DNA of 64,000 nucleotides from CAZTAO01 sp964611645 (GTDB taxonomy: Bacteria > Armatimonadota > UBA5829), in contig CAZTAO010000004.1 in assembly GCA_964611645.1 (NCBI GenBank), positions 1 through 64,000 on the forward strand, in the 5' to 3' direction. Both the position numbers and the translations under genes were made by a program. The notes beneath the pieces were generated by a model. It worked only from the letters and a program-made list of their open reading frames with translations, did no database searches and had not been told where the DNA came from. Shown here piece by piece: positions 50,504 through 58,268 of the stretch. Numbering within the stretch: position 1 is the stretch's first letter; each line of letters begins with the position of its first letter.

Positions 50504-52723
50504 CTACTCCACAACACTCGTCTCCACCTTCGGCACCGGGTGCTCGTGCTTTGGGTTCAGGCGGAATAGTTGGAGCTTGGGCTCCTTGAACTGAGTCGCC
50601 GACCGGACCACGACCTCTTTGAACGTGGTCACTGGGTGGATGTACGTTGCGCGGTCGACTGCGCTTTGGCCGGATACGACCTGGAATATTCGCCAGCGAG
50701 CAACGTTGGGATAGCCGATATAGGCTCCGTGAGTCTCGCCCCCCGGCTCCGCCGCGACCGCTACTTCTATGGTGTCCCCTACCTCCGCGCCCAACACCGC
50801 TACGCCGTAGTCGCCGTCAGGCATAGCCTCTGGAGTCGCAAACCGGTAGTACCACTTGCCCTCTTTCTCGGAGATATCAGCCTTGTCGATGTAATACCAG
50901 TTCACTATGGGCGGCTCGCCGGTCACTCCCCAGGGTACCGGGCGGAGGTAGTTCTGGGCAAACGCCGCGGTCACCGTTGGGAACTCCGGCCAGTACTGCC
51001 CCGACACCCAGATAGCAAAGCTCCATTTGCGCGGGTTGTTGGTCAGGTATCTGTAGAACCAGAGTGTCTCCGCCGGAGGTTGCAGCGGGCCTGTCTCGGC
51101 CTCGTCAAACACAATCGGCACGTCCCACCTGTCGGCTACTGCGTCCACCCCGCCGGCCATGAACGCGTCCGTCATATGCTCCTTGGCGATGTGCTTTGAG
51201 TAAACAATCTGCTTCTGGGGGTCGCCCGGGTCGAAGTTCACCGGCGACCACTGGCTCTCGGTCGCCCAGCCCCAGCCTGAGTTCCAGTCCGGGACCAGGA
51301 TGATGTGCCGCTTGTCGTGTTTGCGGATGCGGGTGATGTAGTCTTTGGTGATCTTGCGGATGAGTGGCGCGATGTCGGGAGTGGTCTGGCCTTCCTCTCT
51401 GAAGGACGGCTCATTGAGAAGTTGGAACATCGCCACCTTGGGGTCGTCCTTGAACTCCTTTGCCGTGGCCTCCCAGAACTGCCCGATCTGCTCCACAAAC
51501 TCGTGGGTCATGCCGTAAGTCCAGTGCCAGTCAATGATTACGTAGATCCCTTCGCCGGTTATCTGATCCACCATCGGCCTGAGGTACTTCTTCACGTATC
51601 CCTCCGGCCCTCCGAACCTGTCAAAGAGCGGTCCCTCACGCTCGATCCCCGCCGACCAGTGATTCGGCAGGACGTTGGATAGCCCCAAGCGGCATGCGTT
51701 AAGCCCCATATCTCTGAAATACCGCGCCGCCAGTGCGTGCGTGCCATACCGGGGAATCTGGTCGAACCAGACCTCTCCGGGGAAGCTGGAGTAACCGCCC
51801 AGGGGGAACGGCTTGCCGGAAGCATCGACTATGTTCTTGCCCTTCACGCTAAGCCAATAGGAATCGGAACCTTTTGCGGCACTCGCCGGACGGGTCCGCA
51901 CACTGATCGGCTTGGCCTTCACCGTTCTCCCCGCCATATCTTTTCCAGTCACGGAAATAGTGTAGGCAGTGTTTGGCTTGAGGTCGGTGACGGTGAGGCG
52001 GTGAGTATTCAGCAGCAATGATTGCGAGACAACCCTCTCAGCCGACACGGCGGCCTTCAGGGCAACTCTTGTGTCGGTGCGGTTGGCTGTCCGCCACTCA
52101 AGTGCAATAGAGTCCGAGGTCACCTGTCCTGCCTTCAGACCTGTGACACTTGGTGAAGCCGGTTTGATCGGCAGACCCGGTATCGAGAACACCGCGGGGC
52201 CGGAGGAGGTCCCAAAGAGGTTTCGCCCCTCCCCGCCTGCCATGCTTTCGTTGATGTAATATGTTCGTTTGATCTCAGCGGACAGTATAACGGGGCTGTA
52301 CTTGATCTGCTTGAGCGGGATGGAGACGGTTACCGCCTCATCGGTTGCGCTGACAAGGCTTCCGCTGGGTTTGACCACCACCTGGCCGTCCGCGCCGGGC
52401 CCAACGCTCCACACGCTATCGGTCAATGCTTCGTTGTTGAGAGTGATAAGCAGAGTGGTGTCGGCATGATGAAACTCGGTTCCGCCAACTCCTATCGCTT
52501 TCATCTGCCTTCCCAGTTCCAGCTTCCCCTCGAACCGCAGGACCAGGCTCCCTCCGGCGGCGGATGCCTTGAGCAGCTCAATGTAGGGGCATTCCTTGGT
52601 GTCATTGGCTGTGTTCCGGAATGTCTGCGGCAGGGCGAGAGGCTTGCCGTGGCAAACCGACACACCTGAAAACAGCGCGAGAGAACAGACTATGGTTACG
52701 AGCAGCGACCTTAGAAGTGACAT
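50504..52723 (-). CDS. secreted GH5-like glycoside hydrolase with FnIII domain
   Basis: 739 residues, with GGGGAGG eight bases before the ATG. Signal peptide about 1-26. Residues 30-180 form a beta domain that may bind carbohydrate (CBM9-like pattern, low confidence). Residues 190-280 form a fibronectin type III module (ITSDSIALEWRT-like strands, LKPNTAYTISVTGKD). The barrel runs about 290-590: FPLGGYSSFPGEVWF, LNACRLGLSNVLPNHW, YVIIDWHWTYG, VAMFQLLNEPSF (NEP motif, acid/base Glu near 440), IILVPDWNSGW, and IVFDEAETGP (candidate nucleophile Glu near 550). A C-terminal beta domain of about 130 residues follows. Clan GH-A, probably an endo- or exo-beta-glycanase; the sugar is unknown. Confidence 0.8.
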   Translation of the reverse strand: MSLLRSLLVTIVCSLALFSGVSVCHGKPLALPQTFRNTANDTKECPYIELLKASAAGGSLVLRFEGKLELGRQMKAIGVGGTEFHHADTTLLITLNNEALTDSVWSVGPGADGQVVVKPSGSLVSATDEAVTVSIPLKQIKYSPVILSAEIKRTYYINESMAGGEGRNLFGTSSGPAVFSIPGLPIKPASPSVTGLKAGQVTSDSIALEWRTANRTDTRVALKAAVSAERVVSQSLLLNTHRLTVTDLKPNTAYTISVTGKDMAGRTVKAKPISVRTRPASAAKGSDSYWLSVKGKNIVDASGKPFPLGGYSSFPGEVWFDQIPRYGTHALAARYFRDMGLNACRLGLSNVLPNHWSAGIEREGPLFDRFGGPEGYVKKYLRPMVDQITGEGIYVIIDWHWTYGMTHEFVEQIGQFWEATAKEFKDDPKVAMFQLLNEPSFREEGQTTPDIAPLIRKITKDYITRIRKHDKRHIILVPDWNSGWGWATESQWSPVNFDPGDPQKQIVYSKHIAKEHMTDAFMAGGVDAVADRWDVPIVFDEAETGPLQPPAETLWFYRYLTNNPRKWSFAIWVSGQYWPEFPTVTAAFAQNYLRPVPWGVTGEPPIVNWYYIDKADISEKEGKWYYRFATPEAMPDGDYGVAVLGAEVGDTIEVAVAAEPGGETHGAYIGYPNVARWRIFQVVSGQSAVDRATYIHPVTTFKEVVVRSATQFKEPKLQLFRLNPKHEHPVPKVETSVVE

Positions 52724-52741
52724 GATAAGAACCTCCCCTTG

Positions 52742-52773
52742 CCCCTCCTGCGAGGAGGGGGAATGACTATCAA
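52742..52773. repeat. hairpin repeat CCCCTCCT/AGGAGGGG with ACTATCAA flank
   Basis: A perfect 8-bp stem (52742-52749 with 52753-52760), then GAATGACTATCAA. It matches the right half of the 39680-39718 repeat plus its flank (GAATTCACTATCAA). Both copies stop exactly at the 3' end of a minus-strand gene (phr here, aroA there). Confidence 0.6.
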
Positions 52774-52775
52774 AC

Positions 52776-54155
52776 TCAAACCACCCGCTTCAGATAATCT
52801 CGCCAGCGCATCTTGCGCTTGGTGGACTCGCTGGTCATGCATCTGATCTTTCCGAATACGGCGCGGTCGGCGAATGGGCGGTCGTGTTTGCCCATTATAC
52901 ACCAAGCGATATTGGCATAGCCATTGGGGTCGCGGCCGTCGAGGGCGTATTTGTCGTTGAGGTAGATGGCGCGTGCCAGGGCGTCTTCCGGGGTCGGCGA
53001 CCACTCCAGTATCTTCTTCGCCCAAAGCATCCGCATATAGTTGTGGATCACGCCGCGTTGCACAAGCTCACCCTGCGCCGCATTCCAGAGTTCATCGTGA
53101 GTCTGACCGGCTTCGAGTTCCTCAAGGGAGTAGAGTTCGGGCCTGGGGTCGAGGCGGTGGGCATCAAGCGTCCTTCTTGCCCAATCCGGAGCGGCTGATA
53201 TATCGTCGTATTGTGGGTTGTGGAAGCAGAAGTTGATAGCCAACTCCCGCCGCACTATAAGCTGCTCGATGAACGCATCGATGCTTTCACGCGGCGCGTC
53301 CGAATCCATAACTATCAGCGCAACCGTCAGAGGCGATATCTGGCCAAAGTGCAGATACGGGCTGAGGCCGCTGGTAATGTCCTCGCCTATCTCGCTGTGC
53401 TTGTCGGCGTAGTCAGGAAGCTTCGACTCGATGAACTCTTCCAGCCTGCGCGCCGCTTCGGAGAAACCACCCTTCACACCAGGCACGGGGAGAACCGACT
53501 GGTCCGTGTCCAGACTCTCCGCCAACTGGGCAGGGGAATGTGCGGCAAGGTCCAGTCCCGCAGGCAGGCCACCAGTCCAGGTGTGGACGGGCCTAAGAAG
53601 AGCCGGCATTGCCACAAGACACTGGTCCAAAATCTTGCGGATCTTCGGCCGAAGAGTATACGCGCCCCACTCCTCCTTGCCGGAGAAGCGAACGGGAACG
53701 ACAGTGTCGGAGTCGATCTGTGTCAGGGGGACGGGAAGCCTGGCGGCGGCATCCGAGCGCCACTTGCGGCCAAGGCGGAGGTAGTCTTCGTCAACAACCA
53801 CCGCACAGGCGTTGGTTTCTTCGGCGACACTGGCAACGCCCTCGCACGGGTCTTCCCGCCGAATCACAAACCCCAGCCCTCTTGCGGCGCATCCTCCGGC
53901 GACTTCAAAGAGACCTTCGAGCATAAATTGAAACGCCCGCAAACTCGCCATCGGGTAGCGGTCGAATAAGCCGAAGTAGACCAGAACCGGCTTGCCAAGT
54001 TGGTTGGCGAGCCCGATTGCATGGTTGAGCGCAGGGTTGTCCGCAAGGCGATGAGACCTCTGCATCCAGTATATGACGCAGTCTCCCGCCTCGTCGACCG
54101 GTTTGTCGTTGAGCCGGGTAACCCTCAGCCTCCCGATCTCGTCGTCCGGGATCAT
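52776..54155 (-). CDS. phr: class II deoxyribodipyrimidine photolyase
   Basis: 459 residues. The enzyme uses FAD and blue light to split cyclobutane pyrimidine dimers in DNA. The N-terminal Rossmann-like part contains CVIYWMQRSHRLADNPAL, a class II hallmark. The helical FAD domain has EDITSGLSPYLHFGQISP, LIVRRELAINFCF, and the long conserved block near the C-terminus with YMRMLWAKKILEW, AIYLNDKYALDGRDPNGY and CIMGKHDRPF. Length is normal for class II. Its ATG overlaps the rsmG stop by four bases, so the two are translationally coupled, unusual partners with no obvious functional link. Confidence 0.93.
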   Translation of the reverse strand: MIPDDEIGRLRVTRLNDKPVDEAGDCVIYWMQRSHRLADNPALNHAIGLANQLGKPVLVYFGLFDRYPMASLRAFQFMLEGLFEVAGGCAARGLGFVIRREDPCEGVASVAEETNACAVVVDEDYLRLGRKWRSDAAARLPVPLTQIDSDTVVPVRFSGKEEWGAYTLRPKIRKILDQCLVAMPALLRPVHTWTGGLPAGLDLAAHSPAQLAESLDTDQSVLPVPGVKGGFSEAARRLEEFIESKLPDYADKHSEIGEDITSGLSPYLHFGQISPLTVALIVMDSDAPRESIDAFIEQLIVRRELAINFCFHNPQYDDISAAPDWARRTLDAHRLDPRPELYSLEELEAGQTHDELWNAAQGELVQRGVIHNYMRMLWAKKILEWSPTPEDALARAIYLNDKYALDGRDPNGYANIAWCIMGKHDRPFADRAVFGKIRCMTSESTKRKMRWRDYLKRVV

Positions 54156-55180
54156 TTCTCAGGCCTTCTAGGCCGCATCGGCGGGCGAGAAGGTCCGGAA
54201 GACGGCCCCGACGGTCGTCCCGGTGGTCTTCCTGAAGAAGGACCAAAGGAAGGCCCCGATGGTCGCCCTGGTGGTCTTCCATGCGGAGGTCCGGAGGATG
54301 GTCCGGAGGATGGTCCGGACGGTCGGCCGGGCGGTCTTCCGTATGAAGAGCCAGATGATGGGCCGGACGGGCGTCCGGGAGGTCGTCCCGCTGGGCCTCC
54401 GCTGAAAGGTCTTGGACTCTGGCTGGGGGCGGGTTCCAGCGCTTTGCGCATGTCCACGATAGGGAACCCTTTGACTATCTCCGAATAGCTTCTGGGAAAC
54501 TCCGGCGGGGTAGGGCGCAGCTTTTTGACTATCACTATCTTTCGGGGATCCGTGACCCCCGAAAGCACGAACAGCCTTGGCTCATTTATAGCTCCACCGA
54601 GCCTGCCGACTATCTTGCCGGTCGCGACCATTTCTCCGAGGATGTCCGCCCCCTTCTGGGCCAGCATTACCCCGCCGATTTTCAGGAACGGCAAACAAAG
54701 CTCCGCGATGATGGGTAACTGGGCAACCGCACGGGCCGTGGTGGCGTCGAACTTCTCCCGGTAGCGCGCGTCCTGGCCCGCTTCCTCGGCTCGCAGGCAC
54801 AGCACCTGCACCCCGGTCAGCCCCATCTTCGCAACGGCGCCCCGAATGAACTCAACCTTTTTGAGAGTCGAGTCCAGCATGACTACAGTCAGGTCGGGCC
54901 GCGCGATCTTGATGGGAACCCCAGGAAAGCCCGCGCCCGTACCGATATCTATCACGCTTCCGCCCTGGGGTATATCCCACGCGGCGACGCAGGTGAGAGA
55001 GTCGAGGAAATGCTGAATGACCATCTCCTCTGGCTCGGTGATGCGGGTGAGGTTCATCTCCTCATTGGCCTCGATCACCAGCCGCGCGTATTGGTCGCAC
55101 TGCTCCAACTGCTCATCCGAGAGTTCTATTCCAAGTATCGCCGCCTGATTCCTCAGGGCAAGCACGGGTATATAAGACAA
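54152..55180 (-). CDS. rsmG: 16S rRNA (guanine527-N7)-methyltransferase with long repetitive tail
   Basis: 342 residues, about 100 more than usual. Residues 1-240 are normal RsmG: LRITEPEEMVIQHFLDSL-type entry (ITEPEEMVIQHFLDSL), VIDIGTGAGFPGVPIKIARP (SAM site), VMLDSTLKKVEFI, and FDATTARAVAQLPIIAELC. It methylates N7 of G527 in 16S rRNA. From about residue 258 the tail is built from repeats of GRPPGRPSGPSSG, with at least four units, ending RPPMRPRRPEK. It is basic, disordered and possibly RNA-binding. The antisense strand is also open through the tail. It follows mnmG (classic gidA-gidB order) across a repeat-filled gap and overlaps phr by four bases. Confidence 0.92.
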   Translation of the reverse strand: MSYIPVLALRNQAAILGIELSDEQLEQCDQYARLVIEANEEMNLTRITEPEEMVIQHFLDSLTCVAAWDIPQGGSVIDIGTGAGFPGVPIKIARPDLTVVMLDSTLKKVEFIRGAVAKMGLTGVQVLCLRAEEAGQDARYREKFDATTARAVAQLPIIAELCLPFLKIGGVMLAQKGADILGEMVATGKIVGRLGGAINEPRLFVLSGVTDPRKIVIVKKLRPTPPEFPRSYSEIVKGFPIVDMRKALEPAPSQSPRPFSGGPAGRPPGRPSGPSSGSSYGRPPGRPSGPSSGPSSGPPHGRPPGRPSGPSFGPSSGRPPGRPSGPSSGPSRPPMRPRRPEK

Positions 55181-55210
55181 GTTTCCACCTCGAAAATCGT
55201 TTGATCATGT

Positions 55211-55380
55211 AATTCCCTCCCCTGGGGGGGAGGGTTAGGGTGAGGGCGCTACGTAACAATAACACACATGCTCCGTATCGCCGACGAAGGTCACATCCCC
55301 CCCTCTACGGAGGCCCCCTCCAAAGGGGGAATTGGGCCAGTCGCTCCTTGTTACCTGGTTCCTCACTCCCTCACTCCCTG
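55211..55380. repeat. intergenic repeat cluster between mnmG and rsmG
   Basis: 55211-55249 is an inverse copy of the 39680-39718 dispersed repeat (AATTCCCTCCCC…TTAGGGTGAGGGCGC). At 55297-55332 there are C-rich and G-rich palindromic stretches around GGAGGCCCCCTCC and AAAGGGGGAATT. At about 55363-55382 is a tandem of the kind CACTCCCTCACTCCCTG, which also encodes the last mnmG codons. Confidence 0.65.
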
Positions 55381-57240
55381 CTTCCTGTCCACTCTTCTCA
55401 TCTGCTCCAAATACACAGAAAGTATGGCAACATCCGCCGGAGTTACGCCTGGTATCCGGCCTGCCTGGCCAAGGGTCAAAGGGCGGACTCTGGCCAGCTT
55501 CTCCTGGCCTTCGCGGGAGACCGAGCGGAGAGAGTGGTAGTCTATCTGCTCCGGGATGCCGGTTTCTTCAAGTTTCTTTGCCTGCCCGACCTGAAGCTCC
55601 TGGCGGTCGATGTAGCCTCGGTACTTCACCGACAGCTCCACCTCCCGCGCAATGTCGGAGGGTATATTCTCCATAGGATACAGTTCCGCCAGATCGGCGT
55701 AGCTGACCTCTGGCCTACGCAGTAGCTCCTCCAGGCTCACCGCCCGGTTGAGGTTCTCCAGACCCAGAGCCTGCACGGCGCTCTCGTCCGAAGGCCTCAC
55801 CATGGTCTCACTCAGCCTTCGCTGCTCCGAGCCGATCACTTCCCTGCGATGCTTGAATGCTTCCCATCTTGCGTCATCCACCAAACCAACCGACCTGCCG
55901 ATGGGCGTGAGCCGCAAGTCCGAGCTGTCCTGCCTCAACAGCAGGCGATACTCAGCGCGGGAAGTCAGCAGTCTGTAGGGGTCAGAGACACCCTTTGTAA
56001 CAAGGTCGTCTATCATCACGCCTATGTAACCCTGGTCACGCCCTATCACAATCGGCTCCTGCCCTCGCAGGCTCTGGCAGCAGTTGATCGCAGCCATCAA
56101 GCCCTGCGCGGCAGCTTCCTCGTAGCCGGAGGTGCCGTTGATCTGGCCGGCAAGGTAAAGCCCCTCGACCGGCTTGGTCTCGAGGCTGGGCTTGAGTTGG
56201 GTGGGCTGGGCGAAATCATATTCTATGGCATAGCCGGGCCGCAGCAGCTTGTGGTCCTCAAGGCCGGGGATAGTGCGCAGGAACTCTATCTGCACCTCCT
56301 CCGGCAGGCTGGTGGACATCCCCTGGACATAGACCTCGTCGGTGTCCCAGCCCTCCTGCTCAAGGAAGACCTGGTGGCGGGCCCTGTTGGGGAACTTCAC
56401 AATCTTGTCCTCAATGGACGGACAATACCTCGGCCCAACCCCATCGATCCTTCCGCCATACATCGCCGAGCGCAGCAGGTTGCGGGTGATGACATCGCGG
56501 GTCTGATCGTTGGTATATGTCAGCCAGCATGGAAGCAGGTTGTCGCGCCGGATGGGTTCGGACATAAACGAAAATGGCCCGGCATCCGGCTCGGCGAGCT
56601 GGACTTCGCATCTGGAAAGATCGATGCTCTTCTTGTCGATGCGCGCGGTGGTGCCGGTCTTGAGCCTGCCAAGCTCCAGCCCCGCCTTCCGGAGGCTGTC
56701 CGACAAGCCATCAGCGGGAAACTCCCCCGCCCTGCCCGCAGGAAAAGAGGTCTCGCCAATATGCATCAGGCCCTTGAGGAAAGTGCCGGTGGTGACTATC
56801 ACCCTCGCGGCTCGGAATTCCACACCCGTTTGGGTGCGAACCCCGACGGCCTTGCCGCTTTCGACAATAAGTTCCTCAACCATCGCCTGCCGCACGCTCA
56901 GATTGGGGGTATTAAGCAGGCGATTCTGCATATAGCGCTCGTACATGCGCTTGTCGACCTGCGCCCTCAGTGCCTGGACTGCGGGGCCTTTACTGGTATT
57001 GAGGAGCCTGATGTGGGTGTAGGTAGCGTCTGTCGCCAGCGCCTGCTCGCCGCCGAGCGCATCGATCTCGCGCACCAGGTGACCTTTGGCAGGCCCGCCG
57101 ATACTGCAGTTGCAAGGCATGTGGCCGGATGTGCTGAGGTTAATGGTGAGCAGCAAGGTCTCAAAGCCCATCCGAGCACAACCCAGCGCAGCCTCGCACC
57201 CCGCATGCCCCGCCCCCACAACAATCACATCACAATTCAT
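55363..57240 (-). CDS. mnmG: tRNA U34 carboxymethylaminomethyl-modification enzyme MnmG (GidA)
   Basis: 625 residues, a normal length. With MnmE it installs cmnm5 at U34 of tRNAs using FAD and methylene-THF. VIVVGAGHAGCEAALGCARMG is the FAD-binding loop. SIGGPAKGHLVREIDALGG, TTGTFLKGLMHIG, RLKTGTTARID, PRYCPSIEDKIVKF, GLYLAGQINGTSGYEEAAAQG and TSRAEYRLLLRQD are family signatures, and the C-terminal helical domain (IPGVTPADVAILSVYL) is complete. The last seven residues come from a short tandem repeat. No ribosome site precedes the ATG; the TATAAT box ends only six bases upstream, so the message is probably leaderless. rsmG follows. Confidence 0.96.
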   Translation of the reverse strand: MNCDVIVVGAGHAGCEAALGCARMGFETLLLTINLSTSGHMPCNCSIGGPAKGHLVREIDALGGEQALATDATYTHIRLLNTSKGPAVQALRAQVDKRMYERYMQNRLLNTPNLSVRQAMVEELIVESGKAVGVRTQTGVEFRAARVIVTTGTFLKGLMHIGETSFPAGRAGEFPADGLSDSLRKAGLELGRLKTGTTARIDKKSIDLSRCEVQLAEPDAGPFSFMSEPIRRDNLLPCWLTYTNDQTRDVITRNLLRSAMYGGRIDGVGPRYCPSIEDKIVKFPNRARHQVFLEQEGWDTDEVYVQGMSTSLPEEVQIEFLRTIPGLEDHKLLRPGYAIEYDFAQPTQLKPSLETKPVEGLYLAGQINGTSGYEEAAAQGLMAAINCCQSLRGQEPIVIGRDQGYIGVMIDDLVTKGVSDPYRLLTSRAEYRLLLRQDSSDLRLTPIGRSVGLVDDARWEAFKHRREVIGSEQRRLSETMVRPSDESAVQALGLENLNRAVSLEELLRRPEVSYADLAELYPMENIPSDIAREVELSVKYRGYIDRQELQVGQAKKLEETGIPEQIDYHSLRSVSREGQEKLARVRPLTLGQAGRIPGVTPADVAILSVYLEQMRRVDRKQGVRE

Positions 57241-57246
57241 ACATCA

Positions 57247-57255
57247 ATTATACCA
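57247..57255 (-). promoter_or_regulatory. extended -10 promoter of mnmG, implying a leaderless transcript
   Basis: On the minus strand, TGGTATAAT has the TGn extension and a perfect -10. Six bases (TGATGT) separate it from the ATG, so transcription should begin at or next to the start codon. There is no good -35 and no ribosome site. Confidence 0.6.
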
Positions 57256-57349
57256 CGGGTGCCCTAGCGGCGGGTTTTGGGGCGGCGAGCACGGTGGGCA
57301 AGGTCGAAGACCGCGCCTTGGGTGAAGCCGCTACCACGCTGCCTTGCAG

Positions 57350-58075
57350 CTACATCCTCCGGTGGTACATGGTCAGTGGGAGCAATATCGCCATCATCGC
57401 CACCCAACTGATGAAGAGCGATAGCGGCAGGCCGAGAGTGGGTTGAAATGTGTGTGTCACGGCGATCATTATCGCCATCCCCATAAGTATGATCGGCATT
57501 TGCCTGCAGATGGTCCAGAGGCTGTGCCTGGCCTCGTAGGCAGTTATGATGGTAAGCATCGGGAATGTGGTCACAAACCCTCCCAGCTGGCTCTTAACCA
57601 CAACCAACCCGCTCACCACCGCCCCGATCACAACCGCCTTCTGCCATACTGGCATCAGACTTCTGTGGCTTGGTTCATCTCTTCTTGGGGTGCCGAAGTA
57701 GAGGGTTATGGCGACTATCAGCACAGCAATTTCGCACTGCCAGAAGAAGATCTCCGTGTTGGGCAGCGTTCTGGAGAAGAAAGCGCCGAGCAGGCCGTAG
57801 GCCACGGTAGAGATCGCGATGGACGCCGATATCGGGACCTTGAAACGCAGGTGCAATACCCTCACCAGGTGGATGAACCCCAGCAAGGCCAGCAGCCCGA
57901 ATGAGTTGGATACTCCCACCGGTTTGCCCAGAGCAAGGCAGGCGGTGGTGAATGGTATCGGGAGCGAGAGCACAAACGCCTTCAGGACAGGGCGGCGCAG
58001 GTAGGCGATGAACGTGCCCAGGATAGTCACAGCCACAACCATCACCACATCCCAAGGGCCAACCTGAACCGTCAC
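57350..58075 (-). CDS. polytopic membrane protein of unknown function
   Basis: 241 residues from a GTG at 58075 with GAGAGGAGAA seven bases upstream. An ATG at 58105 would lie before the predicted transcript start. Seven or eight hydrophobic segments are seen: VVMVVAVTILGTFIAYL, LKAFVLSLPIPFTTACLAL, FGLLALLGFIHLV, ISASIAISTVAYGLLGAFF, CEIAVLIVAITLYFG, AVVIGAVVSGLVVV, TTFPMLTIITAYEA and IILMGMAIMIAVTHTF, with a last span after FQPTLGLPL. Conserved-looking GKPVG and TTFPML motifs lie in loops. It might be a small transporter, but no family is recognised. It is transcribed from its own promoter toward mnmG. Confidence 0.65.
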   Translation of the reverse strand: MTVQVGPWDVVMVVAVTILGTFIAYLRRPVLKAFVLSLPIPFTTACLALGKPVGVSNSFGLLALLGFIHLVRVLHLRFKVPISASIAISTVAYGLLGAFFSRTLPNTEIFFWQCEIAVLIVAITLYFGTPRRDEPSHRSLMPVWQKAVVIGAVVSGLVVVKSQLGGFVTTFPMLTIITAYEARHSLWTICRQMPIILMGMAIMIAVTHTFQPTLGLPLSLFISWVAMMAILLPLTMYHRRM

Positions 58076-58107
58076 AACGCTTCTCCTCTCTCCCCAATCC
58101 ACCATGT

Positions 58108-58137
58108 TTGTACACGTCCAGGCAGCAAGAAGTCAAA
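58108..58137 (-). promoter_or_regulatory. promoter for the membrane-protein gene
   Basis: On the minus strand, TTGACT (58132-58137), an 18-base spacer and TACAAA (58108-58113). The predicted transcript start near 58101 favours the GTG start at 58075. Confidence 0.5.
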
Positions 58138-58153
58138 CCGGAGCAACATTCCT

Positions 58154-58182
58154 CCTGACAAGGGGGCCAGGGATTTGTGTCG
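58154..58182. repeat. copy of the MITE-like element's right flank
   Basis: CCTGACAAGGGGGCCAGGGA followed by TTTGTGTC matches 35693-35721 (CCTGATAAGGGGGGCAGGGG then TTTGCGTC) with few differences. No inverted partner is seen here, so this may be a solo end. Confidence 0.5.
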
Positions 58183-58201
58183 TCTGCTTCGACATTTCTA
58201 C

Positions 58202-58230
58202 TTGCACATTGCGAATACTAGTGCTATCAT
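58202..58230 (+). promoter_or_regulatory. possible promoter for the SpoIIE-type phosphatase gene
   Basis: TTGCAC (58202-58207), a 17-base spacer and TATCAT (58225-58230), which matches the -10 consensus at five of six positions. The leader is about 32 bases. Confidence 0.4.
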
Positions 58231-58268
58231 TTGCTACCAACGCACGCTGTGACTGACGAGGTTGCCAG

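Noticed and set aside
54000..54488. Plus-strand frame of 162 residues with Gly/Pro/Asp/Arg repeats, opposite the rsmG tail
   Set aside because: It looks collagen-like but has no ribosome site and is the mirror of the repetitive rsmG tail, which is in frame with an intact methyltransferase. It is mentioned as a curiosity only.
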